From positions 1 through 64,000 of the forward strand of contig NZ_CP066218.1 in assembly GCF_016313185.1 (NCBI RefSeq): a DNA stretch of 64,000 nt, written 5' to 3'. Position 1 is the first letter of the stretch; each line of letters opens with the position of its first letter. Origin of the DNA: Mycolicibacterium baixiangningiae (GTDB lineage: Bacteria; Actinomycetota; Actinomycetes; Mycobacteriales; Mycobacteriaceae). Positions 1-13,166 of this stretch are shown in pieces. The position numbers and the translations under genes were made by a program. The notes under the pieces were generated by a model. It worked only from the letters and a program-made list of their open reading frames with translations. It was not told where the DNA came from and did not search any database.

Positions 1-1484
1 TGACCGCTGACCCCGACCCACCCTTCGTCGCCGTCTGGAACACCGTCGTCGCCGAACTCAACGGAGACCCCGCCTCCCACGGCGTGCGAAACGGTGACGG
101 CGCGCTGCCGACCCTGACTCCGCAGCAAAGGGCGTGGCTCAAGCTCGTCAAACCGCTGGTGATCACCGAAGGGTTCGCCCTTCTCTCGGTTCCGACGCCG
201 TTTGTCCAGAACGAGATCGAACGCCACCTCCGCGAACCGATCATCACCGCACTGAGCCGCCACCTCGGACAGCGCGTCGAACTCGGCGTGCGCATCGCCA
301 CCCCCTCCCCCGAAGACGACGATCCGCCGCCATCCCCGGTGGTGCCCGATCCCGATGAGGTCGACGAGGACACCGAAGCGCGAGTGAGCGCCGAGGAGAG
401 CTGGCCGCGGTATTTCAGCCGCCCCCCGGAGACCCCGGCCGAGGATCCCAACGCGGTGAGCCTCAACCGGCGGTACACGTTCGACACGTTCGTCATCGGC
501 GCATCCAATCGCTTCGCGCACGCCGCGTCGCTGGCGATCGCCGAAGCCCCGGCGCGGGCGTACAACCCCTTGTTCATCTGGGGTGAGTCCGGTCTGGGCA
601 AAACGCATCTGCTGCACGCGGCCGGCAACTACGCCCAGCGTCTCTTCCCCGGGATGCGCGTGAAGTACGTCTCCACCGAGGAATTCACCAACGACTTCAT
701 CAACTCGCTGCGCGATGACCGCAAGGCCTCGTTCAAGCGCAGTTACCGCGACATCGACGTGCTGCTGGTCGACGACATCCAGTTCATCGAAGGCAAGGAA
801 GGCATCCAGGAGGAGTTCTTCCACACGTTCAACACGCTGCACAACGCGAACAAGCAGATCGTCATCTCCTCCGACCGGCCGCCCAAACAGCTGGCCACGC
901 TGGAGGATCGCCTGCGGACCCGCTTCGAGTGGGGGCTCATCACCGATGTGCAGCCGCCGGAACTCGAGACGCGCATCGCGATTCTGCGTAAGAAGGCCCA
1001 GATGGACCGGCTCGACGTCCCCGACGACGTCCTCGAGCTGATCGCGAGCAGCATCGAACGCAACATCCGCGAACTCGAAGGGGCCCTGATCCGGGTCACC
1101 GCGTTCGCCTCGCTGAACAAGACCCCGATCGACAAGTCGCTCGCCGAGATCGTGCTGCGGGACCTCATCTCCGATGCCAGCACCATGCAGATCTCGGCGG
1201 CCGCCATCATGGCCGCCACCGCCGAGTACTTCGAGACCACCATCGAAGAGCTCCGCGGGCCCGGCAAGACCCGGGCCCTGGCCCAGTCGCGCCAGATCGC
1301 CATGTACCTGTGCCGTGAGCTCACCGATCTGTCCCTGCCCAAGATCGGCCAGACGTTCGGCCGCGACCACACCACCGTCATGTACGCGGAGAAGAAGATC
1401 CGGGGCGAGATGGCCGAGCGCCGCGAGATCTTCGATCACGTCAAGGAACTCACCACGCGAATCCGCCAGCGCGCCAAGCGCTGA
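1..1484 (+). CDS. dnaA: Chromosomal replication initiator protein DnaA (first base of start codon outside window)
   Basis: DnaA is the AAA+ initiator that binds DnaA boxes at oriC, melts the origin and loads the helicase. The window opens on 'tg', the last two bases of an ATG or GTG start. Reading in frame from there gives [16 protein letters not shown], which matches the N-terminus of mycobacterial DnaA, so an internal start near base 84 is too late. The full protein would be about 494 residues. Visible parts in order are domain I ([10 protein letters not shown]), an acidic Pro-rich linker at about residues 100-140, Walker [11 protein letters not shown] at about 195-204, Walker B LLVDDIQF, and the C-terminal helix-turn-helix with the DnaA signature DHTTVMYA. 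A strong hairpin terminator follows, then oriC and dnaN. The call is secure; only the first base is missing. Confidence 0.98.
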   Translation, partial: TADPDPPFVAVWNTVVAELNGDPASHGVRNGDGALPTLTPQQRAWLKLVKPLVITEGFALLSVPTPFVQNEIERHLREPIITALSRHLGQRVELGVRIATPSPEDDDPPPSPVVPDPDEVDEDTEARVSAEESWPRYFSRPPETPAEDPNAVSLNRRYTFDTFVIGASNRFAHAASLAIAEAPARAYNPLFIWGESGLGKTHLLHAAGNYAQRLFPGMRVKYVSTEEFTNDFINSLRDDRKASFKRSYRDIDVLLVDDIQFIEGKEGIQEEFFHTFNTLHNANKQIVISSDRPPKQLATLEDRLRTRFEWGLITDVQPPELETRIAILRKKAQMDRLDVPDDVLELIASSIERNIRELEGALIRVTAFASLNKTPIDKSLAEIVLRDLISDASTMQISAAAIMAATAEYFETTIEELRGPGKTRALAQSRQIAMYLCRELTDLSLPKIGQTFGRDHTTVMYAEKKIRGEMAERREIFDHVKELTTRIRQRAKR

Positions 1485-1506
1485 CTGACCCCTTTTTCCC
1501 GAATTC

Positions 1507-1535
1507 AAGGCCGCCGGAAGCATCCGGCGGCCTTC
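1507..1535 (+). terminator. Intrinsic terminator after dnaA
   Basis: A perfect 12-bp inverted repeat (AAGGCCGCCGGA, loop AGCA, TCCGGCGGCCTT) lies 23 bases after the dnaA stop. It should form a very stable hairpin. It lacks a long T run, as is common for mycobacterial terminators, and it separates dnaA transcription from the origin region. Confidence 0.8.
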
Positions 1536-2055
1536 TGTCACGTGTCGAAACCGCGCCGAGAGCATCCGGGCGCCGAAAAACTTGCGCCCCCGCTGTCACA
1601 CCTGTCACTTGCCGACACTGTGCACAGCGGTGGGGACAACCTGGTGACCGACCCTTGCATCACGCCACCTTTGTCAGACAACGGCCCCGCCGTGCACAGC
1701 CGTCGCCACGCGCCCGCATATCCGTCCACAACCGGCACACATCACGACACGCATGCCGGGCTGCGGCGACCGTGCTCCATCCCCAGTCTCCACAGCCCCT
1801 ATTACTGTTGCTTGTATATCTCTCTCATTGACTCTTTAGAACAAAGGCGTTGGGGAAACACCAGACCACGGCACCGGTGCCGTCGGGGTGCGCGCGATGT
1901 CAGCCCGATCGATTAGCTTTCAAGTTCGGGTGGAAAGCTCTACGGTGGTTCATCGGCAGCCGTTACGGTCGTCGAGACGCATCAGGGCGACGCGTTCCGA
2001 GAAACCGGTAGAAACTGCTGGTAGAGCTCATTGTGCTGTTATTCGAAGGGACGCT
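1536..2055. other. oriC: Chromosomal origin of replication (oriC), dnaA-dnaN intergenic region
   Basis: In mycobacteria oriC is the dnaA-dnaN spacer. This spacer has no credible gene. It has several DnaA-box-like sites related to TTGTCCACA: CTGTGCACAG at 1618-1627, TGGGGACAA at 1631-1639 (reverse strand TTGTCCCCA, one mismatch), CCGTGCACA at 1690-1698, CCGTCCACA at 1722-1730, GTCTCCACA at 1786-1794 and a TGGGGAAACA site at 1851-1860. A relatively AT-rich stretch at about 1800-1850 is a reasonable duplex-unwinding element. The boxes are degenerate, as expected for mycobacteria. The dnaN promoter and ribosome-binding site (GAAGGG, 2045-2050) sit at the right edge. The assignment rests on position plus the boxes. 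Confidence 0.88.
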
Positions 2056-3252
2056 ATGGACGTGGTGCCGACGACGGCGGGTCTCACCGATCTGAAGTTC
2101 CGCCTGGTGCGCGAGGACTTCGCCGACGCGGTGGCCTGGGTGGCGCGCAATCTGCCGACCCGACCGACCGTTCCCGTGCTCGCCGGTGTGTTGCTCACCG
2201 GTGACGACGACGGTCTGACCATCTCCGGATTCGACTACGAGGTCTCGGCCCAGGTCCGTGTCTCGGCCGAAATTGCTTCTCCGGGAAGCGTTTTGGTGTC
2301 CGGACGGCTGTTGTCCGATATCACCAAGGCGCTGCCCGCCAAACCCGTCGACGTCACCGTCGAGGGCACCCGCGTCTCGCTGACCTGCGGTAGCGCCCGG
2401 TTCTCCCTCCCCACCATGGCGGTCGAGGATTACCCCGCGCTGCCGAACCTGCCCGACGAAACCGGCATGATCGGCGCCGACCTGTTCGCCGAGGCCATCG
2501 GTCAGGTCGCGGTCGCGGCGGGCCGCGACGACACGCTGCCCATGCTCACCGGTATCCGGGTCGAGATCACCGGCGACAGCGTGGTTTTGGCGGCCACCGA
2601 CCGCTTCCGGCTGGCGGTGCGCGAACTGACCTGGTCGACCAGCTCCCCCGACATCGAGGCGGCGGTCCTGGTGCCGGCCAAGACGCTGGCCGAGGCGGCC
2701 AAGGCCGGTACCGGCGGCAGCGACGTGCACCTGGCGCTGGGCGCCGGCGCGGCCGTCGGCAAGGAGGGCCTGCTCGGTATCCGCAGCGACGGTAAGCGCA
2801 GCACCACCCGCCTGCTCGACGCCGAATTCCCGAAGTTCCGCCAACTGCTGCCCAGTGAGCACACCGCGGTGGCCACGATCGCGGTCGCCGAGCTGACCGA
2901 GGCGATCAAACGCGTCGCCCTGGTGGCCGATCGCGGCGCGCAGGTCCGCATGGAGTTCGCCGACGACGTGTTGAGGCTGTCCGCTGGTGCCGACGATGTC
3001 GGTCGGGCGGAGGAAGATCTCGCCGTCGCGTTCTCCGGTGAACCGTTGACGATCGCCTTCAACCCCACCTACCTCACCGACGGCCTGGGGTCGCTGCATT
3101 CCGAGCGCGTGACATTCGGGTTCACCACACCGAGCAGGCCCGCGGTGCTGCGGCCGGCCGGCGACGAGGAGACCGGCGGCGGCTCGGGGCCGTTCCCTGC
3201 ACTGCAGACCGACTACGTTTACCTGTTGATGCCGGTACGGCTTCCGGGCTGA
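2056..3252 (+). CDS. dnaN: DNA polymerase III beta sliding clamp
   Basis: DnaN is the ring-shaped processivity clamp that tethers DNA polymerase III and many repair proteins to DNA. The chosen ATG at 2056 has GAAGGG five bases upstream and gives [17 protein letters not shown], the usual mycobacterial N-terminus. An in-frame codon at 1888 would add unrelated residues from oriC. The product is 398 residues, close to the roughly 400 expected, with the three repeated clamp domains (for example [29 protein letters not shown]) and the conserved C-terminal end [12 protein letters not shown]. It lies between oriC and gnd in the standard order. Confidence 0.97.
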   Translation: MDVVPTTAGLTDLKFRLVREDFADAVAWVARNLPTRPTVPVLAGVLLTGDDDGLTISGFDYEVSAQVRVSAEIASPGSVLVSGRLLSDITKALPAKPVDVTVEGTRVSLTCGSARFSLPTMAVEDYPALPNLPDETGMIGADLFAEAIGQVAVAAGRDDTLPMLTGIRVEITGDSVVLAATDRFRLAVRELTWSTSSPDIEAAVLVPAKTLAEAAKAGTGGSDVHLALGAGAAVGKEGLLGIRSDGKRSTTRLLDAEFPKFRQLLPSEHTAVATIAVAELTEAIKRVALVADRGAQVRMEFADDVLRLSAGADDVGRAEEDLAVAFSGEPLTIAFNPTYLTDGLGSLHSERVTFGFTTPSRPAVLRPAGDEETGGGSGPFPALQTDYVYLLMPVRLPG

Positions 3253-3281
3253 CCGGTTTCATTCGACGACGAGGGGCGCAG

Positions 3282-4175
3282 ATGCAACTGGGTTTGGTCG
3301 GGCTGGGCAAGATGGGCTTCAACATGCGTGAACGCCTCCGCGAAGGTGGTCACGAGGTGGTCGGCTACGACCCGCGACCCGAGGTCACCGACGTCCCGAC
3401 CCTCGCCGCACTCGCCGATGCGCTGTCCGCACCCAGGGTGGTGTGGGTGATGGTGCCGTCGGGTCCGGTCACCCACGACACGATCGTCTCGCTGGCCGAG
3501 GTCCTCGGCGAGGGCGACCTGGTGATCGACGGCGGAAACTCCCGTTACACCGAGGACGGCCCGCATGCAGAGTTGTTGAAAGCCAAAGGAATCGGCTTCA
3601 TCGACGCCGGTGTCTCCGGTGGCATCTGGGGGCTCGCGGAAGGCTACGGCCTGATGGTCGGCGGCGATGACGCCGACGTCAAACGGGTGATGCCGATCTT
3701 CGACACGCTGCGTCCTCCGGGCGAGCAGGCGGACGGCTTCGTCCACGCCGGCCCCGTCGGCGCAGGCCATTTCGCGAAGATGGTGCACAACGGCGTCGAG
3801 TACGCGTTGATGACCGCCTACGGCGAGGGTTACGAGCTGCTGGCCGCCGAAGACCTGATCCGGGATCCGCAGGCGGTCTACCAGGCCTGGACGAACGGCA
3901 CTGTGGTGCGGTCGTGGCTGCAGCAGCTGCTCGCCAAGGCGCTGCGGGAAGACCCCGACCTGGCCGAGATCTCCGGTTACACCGAGGATTCCGGCGAAGG
4001 CCGGTGGACGGTGGAGGAAGCGATCCGGCTGCGCGTGCCGGTGCCGTCGATCGCGGCGTCGCTGTTCGCGCGGTTCCAGTCGCGCCAGGAGGACTCCCCC
4101 ACCATGAAGGCGGTCTCGGCGCTGCGCAACCAGTTCGGCGGCCACGCCGTGCAGAGGATCAGCAAATCGGGGTAG
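3282..4175 (+). CDS. gnd: 6-phosphogluconate dehydrogenase, decarboxylating (short, Gnd/YqeC type)
   Basis: This enzyme oxidatively decarboxylates 6-phosphogluconate to ribulose 5-phosphate in the pentose phosphate pathway and acts in the cytosol. The 297-residue protein has the N-terminal Rossmann motif GLVGLGKMG, the substrate motif VIDGGNSRY at about residues 85-93, a VSGGIWG segment and the catalytic Lys/Asn region KMVHNGVEY at about 167-175. The length of roughly 300 places it in the short, often NAD-dependent bacterial class rather than the 470-residue class. It lies 29 bases after dnaN and 27 before recF. Presence of gnd here fits fast-growing mycobacteria. Confidence 0.94.
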   Translation: MQLGLVGLGKMGFNMRERLREGGHEVVGYDPRPEVTDVPTLAALADALSAPRVVWVMVPSGPVTHDTIVSLAEVLGEGDLVIDGGNSRYTEDGPHAELLKAKGIGFIDAGVSGGIWGLAEGYGLMVGGDDADVKRVMPIFDTLRPPGEQADGFVHAGPVGAGHFAKMVHNGVEYALMTAYGEGYELLAAEDLIRDPQAVYQAWTNGTVVRSWLQQLLAKALREDPDLAEISGYTEDSGEGRWTVEEAIRLRVPVPSIAASLFARFQSRQEDSPTMKAVSALRNQFGGHAVQRISKSG

Positions 4176-4202
4176 TTCCCGCGTACGCGAGGAGCGAGTG
4201 AC

Positions 4203-5345
4203 GTGTTCGTCCGGCACCTGACGCTGACCGATTTCCGGTCCTGGGCGCGCGCCGATCTGGAGTTGGCGCCCGGGCGCACGGTCTTCGTCGGCGCCAATGG
4301 TTTCGGAAAGACGAATCTCGTCGAGGCGCTGTGGTATTCGGCGACACTCGGCTCCCACCGGGTGGCCTCGGACGCCCCGCTGATCCGGGACGGCGCACCG
4401 CGCGCGGTGGTGTCGACGATCGTGGTGAACGAGGGCCGCGAACTGGCGGTCGACCTGGAGATCACCACCGGCCGGGCGAACAAGGCCCGGCTCAACCGGT
4501 CGCCCGTGCGCAGTCCCCGCGAGGTGCTCGGCGTACTGCGGGCGGTGTTGTTCGCGCCCGAAGACCTGGCGCTGGTTCGCGGCGATCCGGGAGAACGCCG
4601 CCGGTATCTCGACGAGTTGGCCACCACCCGCCGTCCCAGCATCGCCGGGGTGCGCGCCGATTACGACCGGGTACTCCGGCAGCGGACCGCGCTGCTGAAG
4701 AGTGCGGCGGCAGCGCGGTACCGCGGAGACCGCAGCGTGCTGGACACACTCGATGTGTGGGACGGACACCTGGCCGCGCACGGTGCCTTGTTGATGGCGG
4801 CGCGCGCGAACCTGGTCCACCACCTCACACCGGAGGTGGAGAAGGCGTACCAACTGCTGGCGCCCGGATCCCGGCCCGCGGCGATCCGGTACCGCACCAG
4901 CATCGACGCCGACGATGACGTCACCGCGGAGTATTACGAGGCCGCGCTGCTCGATGCCATGGCGCGCAAACGCGACGCCGAACTCGAACGCGGGGTGTGC
5001 CTGGTCGGCCCGCACCGCGACGACCTCGAGCTGAGACTCGGCGATCAGATGACGAAAGGCTATGCCAGCCACGGGGAATCGTGGTCGATGGCGTTGGCGC
5101 TGCGGCTCGCGTCCTACGAATTGCTCAGAACCGACGGCAGCGATCCGGTGCTCCTGCTCGACGACGTCTTCGCGGAATTGGACGCCGCGCGCCGGCGTGC
5201 GCTCGCCGAGGTGGCGGCGTCGGCCGAACAGGTGCTGGTCACCGCCGCGGTGGAGGAGGACATCCCCGCGGACTGGGATGCCCGGCGAATCATGATCCTG
5301 ATGCAGGACGACGAGGACGGACGCATGTCGATGGTGGAGTCATGA
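4203..5345 (+). CDS. recF: DNA replication and repair protein RecF
   Basis: RecF is an SMC-like ATPase that helps load RecA at single-strand gaps. The protein starts at a GTG and has 380 residues. Visible motifs are the N-terminal LTLTDFRSW, Walker [11 protein letters not shown] at about residues 30-39, an ABC-like signature region ([15 protein letters not shown]) and Walker [13 protein letters not shown] near residue 320. The stop overlaps the start of the next gene by four bases (ATGA), which implies translational coupling. Position and motifs both support the call. Confidence 0.96.
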   Translation: MFVRHLTLTDFRSWARADLELAPGRTVFVGANGFGKTNLVEALWYSATLGSHRVASDAPLIRDGAPRAVVSTIVVNEGRELAVDLEITTGRANKARLNRSPVRSPREVLGVLRAVLFAPEDLALVRGDPGERRRYLDELATTRRPSIAGVRADYDRVLRQRTALLKSAAAARYRGDRSVLDTLDVWDGHLAAHGALLMAARANLVHHLTPEVEKAYQLLAPGSRPAAIRYRTSIDADDDVTAEYYEAALLDAMARKRDAELERGVCLVGPHRDDLELRLGDQMTKGYASHGESWSMALALRLASYELLRTDGSDPVLLLDDVFAELDAARRRALAEVAASAEQVLVTAAVEEDIPADWDARRIMILMQDDEDGRMSMVES

Positions 5346-5911
5346 GCGACAGCGACGAGGACAAAGACGACAACTGGGGCCCGCCGGCGCACCTCGCCGA
5401 CCTCAAGGGGATGGACCTGGTGCGGCGCACCCTCGAGGAGGCCCGCGGCGCGGCTCGCAGTCAGGGTAAGGACGTCGGCCGCGGCCGCACTTCACCGGCC
5501 CGCCGGGTCGCCGGCACGGGACGGCGCCGCAGCTGGTCGGGTCCGGGTCCGGATTCCCGTGATCCTCAGACGCTGGGCGCGGCGACCCGGGACCTCGCCC
5601 GCACCCGGGGTTGGTCGCCGCGGGTGGCCGAGGGTGCGGTGTTCGGCCAGTGGTCCACGGTGGTGGGCGAGCAGATCGCGGCACATGCCACGCCGTCCGC
5701 GCTGCGCGAGGGTGTGCTGACGGTGGCGGCGGAGTCGACCGCGTGGGCCACCCAGCTGCGGATGGTGCAGTCCCAGCTGCTGGCCAAGATCGCCGCGGCG
5801 GTCGGCGACGGTGTCGTCACCTCGCTGAAGATCACCGGCCCGACGGCGCCGTCCTGGCGGAAAGGCCGCTACCACATCGCGGGCCGCGGTCCACGCGATA
5901 CGTACGGATGA
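5342..5911 (+). CDS. DUF721 family protein (Rv0004-like)
   Basis: The ATG at 5342 overlaps the recF stop. It gives a 189-residue protein starting [18 protein letters not shown], which resembles M. tuberculosis Rv0004 in the same position. The C-terminal half holds the DUF721 domain ([36 protein letters not shown]), related to DciA-type proteins that in other bacteria help handle the replicative helicase. The N-terminal third is charged and Arg/Gly rich, so probably disordered. A role in replication is inferred from family and position. A longer frame opening inside recF is a read-through artefact. Confidence 0.93.
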   Translation: MSDSDEDKDDNWGPPAHLADLKGMDLVRRTLEEARGAARSQGKDVGRGRTSPARRVAGTGRRRSWSGPGPDSRDPQTLGAATRDLARTRGWSPRVAEGAVFGQWSTVVGEQIAAHATPSALREGVLTVAAESTAWATQLRMVQSQLLAKIAAAVGDGVVTSLKITGPTAPSWRKGRYHIAGRGPRDTYG

Positions 5912-6049
5912 GTGGTCGCCAATTGTGCGCTGAGAGCCACCACACGTTGCCGAGGCCAGTCCTCAAGCGTCTGGACGCGCCGAAGTTCGTAAAATTGCGC
6001 GCACGGCGCGGATAGGTAGGTGAAATCACCGCCGCAGCGTCGGTCCTGA

Positions 6050-8158
<2,109 letters not shown>

Positions 8159-8186
8159 GACTTCTGATCGAATCTAGGGATCACCG

Positions 8187-11100
8187 ATGACTGATACCAC
8201 TTTGCCTCCCGGCGACGAAGCCGGGGACCGGATCGAACCGGTCGACATCCAGCAGGAGATGCAGCGCAGCTACATCGACTACGCGATGAGCGTCATCGTC
8301 GGGCGTGCGCTGCCCGAGGTCCGGGACGGCCTCAAGCCCGTGCACCGACGCGTGCTGTACGCGATGTTCGACTCCGGTTTCCGTCCGGACCGCGGACACG
8401 CGAAATCCGCACGGTCGGTTGCCGAGACGATGGGCAACTACCACCCGCACGGCGACGCGTCGATCTACGACACCCTGGTGCGCATGGCGCAGCCGTGGTC
8501 GCTGCGCTACCCGCTGGTCGACGGCCAGGGCAACTTCGGCTCGCCGGGTAACGACCCGCCGGCGGCGATGCGGTACTGCGTCACGGGGGATGCGCTGGTG
8601 CGCTTGCCGCTTGGGCAGTCCGTGCGGATCAGCGGCGTGGTTCCGGGAGCGACACCCGATTCGGATAACGCCATCGATCTGAAGGTCGTCGACCGCCACG
8701 GCAACCCGGTCGCCGCCGACCGACTTTTCCACTCGGGTGAGCACCAGACCTACACGGTGACCACCACGGAGGGTTACACCGTCACCGGCACGGAGAACCA
8801 TCCGTTGCTTTGTCTTGTGGAAGTGGGCGGTGTCCCGACTCTGCTGTGGAAGCTGGTCGAGGAGATCCGGCCGGGCGACACCGTGGTGCTTCAGCGGACT
8901 CCGCCGATGGAGTTCGGTCCGGCCGACTGGCAGGAGACACTGGAAGGCCTGCTTGCGGGCGCGTTCATCAGTGAGGGTTTCATCTCGGAGAAGCGAGCAG
9001 GTTTCAACAACCTCGATCTCGACTTCTTCACCATGGTCGGCGCCGCCTACGACGCAGTAGTCGGTGGGCCGAGGTATGTCTCGAGTCGAAGGATCGCCTC
9101 GGGGTCGCTGCTGCACGAGTTGGATATCCACAATTTGAAGGCGCTGCGCGCGTCGCGCCTCGGAGTTGCGGTCGGTCAGCATTCGGCGGACAAGTTCGTT
9201 CCGGACTGGATCTGGCAGTCACCGGCCGCTGTAAAGCGCGTCTTCCTCCAGGCGTTGTTCGAAGGCGACGGCTCGTGTTCGAGTCTTCCGCGCAGCACGG
9301 TCCAGGTGTCCTACTCGACTCGTAGTGAGCGATTGGCTGCGGATGTTCAGCAGATGCTGCTGGAGTTCGGGGTCGTCTCGCGGCGCTACCGACATGCGGT
9401 GGGCGAATACAAGGTGGTGCTCACCAGCCGCGCTCAGGCAGAGCTTTTCGCCCGCCAGATCGGCTTCGGCGGAGCAAAGCAAACGAAACTACTGGGAATC
9501 CTTGCTGCGCTTCCGAGCGACGCTGTCGGTCTCGATCGGGACTTCGTGCCAGGCTTGGCGAGCTTCATCCGCGAGCACGGCGGTGGTCGGTGGACCGATA
9601 AGGAGTGGCTGCGCAAGCACAACATCGATCGCATCTCGCGATGGCAGCGCGACGGCGCCGAGATCCTCAGCCATATCGGCGATTCCGACGTGCGGGCCAT
9701 CGCAACGGAACTGACCGACGGACGGTTCTACTACGCCACAGTCGCGTCGGTGGTCGATGCCGGAACTCAACCGGTGTACAGCCTTCGTGTCGACACCGCT
9801 GATCACGCCTTCATCACCAACGGTTTCGTCAGCCACAACACCGAGGCGCGGCTGACTCCGTTGGCGATGGAGATGCTGCGCGAAATCGACGAGGAGACAG
9901 TCGATTTCATCCCGAACTACGACGGCCGGGTGCAAGAGCCGACCGTCCTGCCCAGCCGGTTCCCGAACCTGCTGGCCAACGGGTCCGGCGGTATCGCGGT
10001 CGGCATGGCCACCAACATGCCGCCGCACAACCTGCGTGAGCTGGCCGAGGCCGTCTACTGGTGCCTGGACAACTTCGAGGCCGACGAAGAAGCCACCCTC
10101 GAAGCGGTGATGGACCGCGTCAAGGGTCCGGACTTCCCCACCCACGGTCTCATCGTCGGGTCCCAGGGCATCGAGGACACCTACAGGACCGGGCGTGGGT
10201 CGGTCAAGATGCGCGGTGTCGTCGAGATCGAAGAAGACAGTCGCGGCCGCACTGGCATCGTCATCACCGAATTGCCGTACCAGGTCAACCACGACAACTT
10301 CATCACCTCGATCGCCGAGCAGGTCCGCGACGGCAAGCTGGCCGGCATCTCCAACATCGAGGACCAGTCCAGCGACCGGGTCGGTCTGCGTATCGTCGTC
10401 GAGCTCAAACGCGACGCCGTGGCCAAGGTGGTGCTGAACAACCTCTACAAGCACACCCAGCTGCAGACCAGCTTCGGGGCCAACATGCTGTCGATCGTCG
10501 ACGGTGTCCCCCGCACGCTGCGCCTCGACCAGCTGATCCGCCACTACGTCAACCATCAGCTCGACGTCATCAACCGGCGCACCCGCTACCGCCTGCGCAA
10601 GGCCAACGAGCGGGCACACATCCTGCGCGGTCTGGTCAAGGCGCTCGACGCGCTCGACGAGGTCATCGCCCTGATCCGGGCGTCGGCGAACGTCGATGTG
10701 GCCCGCACCGGGCTGATCGAGCTGCTCGAGGTCGACGAGATTCAGGCCCAGGCCATCCTCGACATGCAGTTGCGCCGCCTGGCCGCCCTGGAGCGTCAGC
10801 GCATCGTCGACGACCTGGCCAAGATCGAGGCCGAGATCGCCGACCTCGAGGACATCCTGGCCAAGCCGGAGCGGCAACGCGCCATCGTCCGTGACGAGCT
10901 CAAGGAACTCGCCGACAAGTACGGCGACGACCGGCGCACCCGCATCATCCCGGCGGACGGTGAGGTCAGTGACGAGGATCTGATCGCCCGGGAAGAGGTG
11001 GTCGTCACGATCACCGAGACCGGGTACGCCAAGCGCACGAAGTCCGACCTCTATCGCAGCCAGAAGCGCGGCGGCAAGGGCGTGCAGGGTGCCGGTCTCA

Positions 11101-11966
11101 AACAGGACGACATCGTCAACCACTTCTTCGTCTGCTCCACACACGACTGGATCCTGTTCTTCACCACGCAGGGCCGCGTGTACCGGGCGAAGGCCTACGA
11201 GTTGCCAGAGGCGTCCCGCACGGCCCGTGGCCAGCACGTCGCGAACCTGCTGGCCTTCCAGCCCAACGAGCGCATCGCGCAGGTCATCCAGATCAAGAGC
11301 TACGAGGATGCGCCCTATCTCGTGTTGGCCACGCGCAACGGTCTGGTGAAGAAGTCGCGGTTGACCGACTTCGACTCGAACCGCTCCGGCGGCATCGTCG
11401 CGGTCAACCTTCGTGACGGCGACGAACTGGTCGGCGCCGTGTTGTGCTCGTCCGACGATGATCTGCTGCTGGTGTCGGCCAAGGGCCAGTCGATCCGGTT
11501 CTCCGCCACCGACGAGGCGCTGCGGCCGATGGGCCGGGCCACCTCGGGCGTGCAGGGGATGCGGTTCAACACCGACGACGAATTGCTCTCGCTCAACGTG
11601 GTGCGCCCGGACACCTACCTGCTGGTGGCGACCAGCGGTGGTTACGCCAAGCGCACCTCGATCGAGGAGTACACCGCGCAGGGTCGCGGTGGAAAGGGCA
11701 TCCTGACGATCCAGTACGACCGCCGACGTGGCAACCTTGTCGGGGCGTTGATCGTCGATGACGACACGGAGTTGTACGCGATCACCTCAGGTGGCGGTGT
11801 CATCCGGACGGCTGCCCGTCAGGTCCGCAAGGCCGGGCGGCAGACCAAGGGCGTTCGGTTGATGAACCTGGGTGAGGGCGACACACTGATTGCCATCGCG
11901 CGCAACGCTGAGGCGGGCGACGGCACAGACGAGGTCAACACCGACCCCGACGCGTCGGATCAGTGA
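8187..11966 (+). CDS. gyrA: DNA gyrase subunit A precursor, interrupted by an intein
   Basis: GyrA is the DNA-cleaving and rejoining subunit of gyrase. The frame is 1259 codons. Residues 131-551 are an intein, leaving an 838-residue mature protein, the length I recall for mycobacterial GyrA. The N-extein has [16 protein letters not shown] and the quinolone-determining region [18 protein letters not shown], and ends in AAMRY, where Tyr130 is the catalytic tyrosine. The C-extein resumes at [13 protein letters not shown]. The C-terminal DNA-wrapping domain has GyrA-box-like motifs KRGGKGV and GRGGKGI. Function depends on protein splicing, since the intein separates the catalytic Tyr from its neighbour. 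Confidence 0.98.
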   Translation: MTDTTLPPGDEAGDRIEPVDIQQEMQRSYIDYAMSVIVGRALPEVRDGLKPVHRRVLYAMFDSGFRPDRGHAKSARSVAETMGNYHPHGDASIYDTLVRMAQPWSLRYPLVDGQGNFGSPGNDPPAAMRYCVTGDALVRLPLGQSVRISGVVPGATPDSDNAIDLKVVDRHGNPVAADRLFHSGEHQTYTVTTTEGYTVTGTENHPLLCLVEVGGVPTLLWKLVEEIRPGDTVVLQRTPPMEFGPADWQETLEGLLAGAFISEGFISEKRAGFNNLDLDFFTMVGAAYDAVVGGPRYVSSRRIASGSLLHELDIHNLKALRASRLGVAVGQHSADKFVPDWIWQSPAAVKRVFLQALFEGDGSCSSLPRSTVQVSYSTRSERLAADVQQMLLEFGVVSRRYRHAVGEYKVVLTSRAQAELFARQIGFGGAKQTKLLGILAALPSDAVGLDRDFVPGLASFIREHGGGRWTDKEWLRKHNIDRISRWQRDGAEILSHIGDSDVRAIATELTDGRFYYATVASVVDAGTQPVYSLRVDTADHAFITNGFVSHNTEARLTPLAMEMLREIDEETVDFIPNYDGRVQEPTVLPSRFPNLLANGSGGIAVGMATNMPPHNLRELAEAVYWCLDNFEADEEATLEAVMDRVKGPDFPTHGLIVGSQGIEDTYRTGRGSVKMRGVVEIEEDSRGRTGIVITELPYQVNHDNFITSIAEQVRDGKLAGISNIEDQSSDRVGLRIVVELKRDAVAKVVLNNLYKHTQLQTSFGANMLSIVDGVPRTLRLDQLIRHYVNHQLDVINRRTRYRLRKANERAHILRGLVKALDALDEVIALIRASANVDVARTGLIELLEVDEIQAQAILDMQLRRLAALERQRIVDDLAKIEAEIADLEDILAKPERQRAIVRDELKELADKYGDDRRTRIIPADGEVSDEDLIAREEVVVTITETGYAKRTKSDLYRSQKRGGKGVQGAGLKQDDIVNHFFVCSTHDWILFFTTQGRVYRAKAYELPEASRTARGQHVANLLAFQPNERIAQVIQIKSYEDAPYLVLATRNGLVKKSRLTDFDSNRSGGIVAVNLRDGDELVGAVLCSSDDDLLLVSAKGQSIRFSATDEALRPMGRATSGVQGMRFNTDDELLSLNVVRPDTYLLVATSGGYAKRTSIEEYTAQGRGGKGILTIQYDRRRGNLVGALIVDDDTELYAITSGGGVIRTAARQVRKAGRQTKGVRLMNLGEGDTLIAIARNAEAGDGTDEVNTDPDASDQ
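8577..9839 (+). other. GyrA intein (421 residues, with LAGLIDADG homing endonuclease)
   Basis: The inserted segment begins at Cys131 ([16 protein letters not shown]) and ends at [10 protein letters not shown], followed by Thr552. Cys at the first position, the TxxH block TGTENHPLL, a penultimate His and C-terminal Asn, and a +1 Thr are the residues needed for class 1 splicing. The terminal thirds resemble the M. xenopi GyrA mini-intein (about 198 residues). The middle part contains two LAGLIDADG-type helices, [11 protein letters not shown] and [11 protein letters not shown], so the homing endonuclease domain is present in full length. GyrA inteins at this exact site are known in M. leprae, M. 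kansasii and others. Confidence 0.96.
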
Positions 11967-11976
11967 GGAGCCGTAG

Positions 11977-12834
11977 GTGAGCGCACCGAACGAGCCGGGA
12001 TTCCCGCGCGGAGGCGACAGCCCCGGCGGCGGTAACGGCTCCCCCGCGCCGGGCGCGGGCCGCGACAACGGCTCGGCGGGCCGGGTGGGTACCGAAGGCG
12101 GTGACGTGCCGCCGTGGCAGCGTGGCCGCGCGACCCGTCCGCCGCAGGGCCCACCGCAGGACGGTCCGGTCCGTCCGGAGCCGGCCCGCAGCGGGTCCGC
12201 GCCGCACGCACCGGGCGCGGAGGCCAGGAACACCGCCAGGTTCCCGGTGAGCGGTTCGGCTCCGACCGAGGAGACGCGCGCGCCGGTCGCCCCGGCGCGG
12301 ACCACAGAAACGCCCCGGCCCGAGGCGTACGCCAGCGAACTGCCGGACCTCTCCGGTCCGGTGCCGCGCCCGCCGCAGCGCAAGCCTGCCGGTGAGCGTC
12401 CGACTCCGGAGCCGTCGCCGCGGACCGCTCCTGCGGCCCGCACGCAGGTGGCTCACCGGCCCGCCCGCGGTCCGGTCCGGGCCAGCATGCAGATCCGCCG
12501 CGTCGACCCGTGGAGCGCGCTGAAGGTGTCGCTCGTGCTGTCGGTGGTGCTGTTCTTCGTGTGGATGATCGCCGTGGCGTTCCTCTACCTCGTCCTGGGC
12601 GGAATGGGCGTGTGGGACAAACTCAACAGCAACGTGGGTGACCTGCTGACCAGCACGAGCGGCGGCGGTGGTGGTGAGTTGGTGTCCAGCGGCACCATCT
12701 TCGGCGGCGCCGCCCTCGTCGGTCTGGTCAACATCGTGATCCTCACGGCGATGGCGACTGCCGGGGCGTTCATCTACAACCTCACCACCGACCTCGTGGG
12801 TGGTGTCGAGGTGACACTGGCCGACCGCGACTAG
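11977..12834 (+). CDS. DUF3566 membrane protein (Rv0007-like)
   Basis: A 285-residue protein starts at GTG 11977, ten bases after gyrA. The first 165 residues are Pro/Gly/Arg rich and probably cytoplasmic and disordered. After the conserved [19 protein letters not shown] come two predicted membrane helices at about residues 182-208 ([20 protein letters not shown]) and 240-265 ([20 protein letters not shown]). It ends EVTLADRD, as in M. tuberculosis Rv0007. The DUF3566 family is widespread next to gyrA in actinobacteria; its biochemical role is not known to me. Confidence 0.93.
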   Translation: MSAPNEPGFPRGGDSPGGGNGSPAPGAGRDNGSAGRVGTEGGDVPPWQRGRATRPPQGPPQDGPVRPEPARSGSAPHAPGAEARNTARFPVSGSAPTEETRAPVAPARTTETPRPEAYASELPDLSGPVPRPPQRKPAGERPTPEPSPRTAPAARTQVAHRPARGPVRASMQIRRVDPWSALKVSLVLSVVLFFVWMIAVAFLYLVLGGMGVWDKLNSNVGDLLTSTSGGGGGELVSSGTIFGGAALVGLVNIVILTAMATAGAFIYNLTTDLVGGVEVTLADRD

Positions 12835-12931
12835 AGGGATGGCCGGCGGGCAGGAACGAAGTGACCCGGGCAGGGATTTGGGGACAGAGGCGCGGTTACG
12901 GTAATCTCGCTGCTCGGCCGTATGCGAATAC

Positions 12932-13005
12932 GGGCCTATAGCTCAGGCGGTTAGAGCGCTTCGCTGATAACGAAGAGGTCGGAGGTTCGAGTCCTCCTAG
13001 GCCCA
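12932..13005 (+). tRNA. tRNA-Ile (GAT)
   Basis: The 74-nt cloverleaf has acceptor arms GGGCCTA and TAGGCCC plus discriminator A, an anticodon loop CTGATAA with anticodon GAT, and a T arm GGAGG-TTCGAGT-CCTCC. The 3' CCA is not encoded. It is in the expected place after the DUF3566 gene. Confidence 0.97.
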
Positions 13006-13054
13006 CTGGACAGGCTGGTCTTCACACCGGCCGGGCCCGCTGGAAGGGGGCACC

Positions 13055-13159
13055 GTGCGATTCGTTCTGGTGCTCGCTGCGGTGTCTGCGGCGGTACTGG
13101 TGTGGCGGTCACGGCACGGGCCCGAGGTGTGGCACACGGTCGACGAACACACAGCCTGA
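13055..13159 (+). CDS. 34-residue membrane microprotein between tRNA-Ile and tRNA-Ala (DLW-39-like)
   Basis: A short frame starts at GTG 13055, right behind a strong ribosome-binding site (GGAAGGGGG, 13042-13050). It encodes a hydrophobic N-terminus MRFVLVLAAVSAAVLVW followed by RSRHGPEVWHT and an acidic tail, so one membrane helix with a short hydrophilic end. I recall a family of about 39-residue actinobacterial proteins (DLW-39) encoded at this tRNA locus; the position and N-terminus fit, but the terminal DLW motif is not present here. Function is unknown. Confidence 0.7.
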   Translation: MRFVLVLAAVSAAVLVWRSRHGPEVWHTVDEHTA

Positions 13160-13166
13160 CCCGCGA

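Noticed and set aside
1888..2055. Upstream in-frame extension of dnaN
   Set aside because: It would put coding sequence in oriC and lacks similarity to DnaN; ATG 2056 has the ribosome-binding site and the family N-terminus.
3219..5072. 617-codon open frame on the minus strand opposite gnd and recF
   Set aside because: It is an antisense shadow of two well-supported genes in GC-rich DNA, with Arg/Gly/His-rich composition and no domain.
9489..11237. 582-codon minus-strand frame opposite gyrA
   Set aside because: Antisense shadow of the GyrA C-extein and intein end; no recognisable protein.
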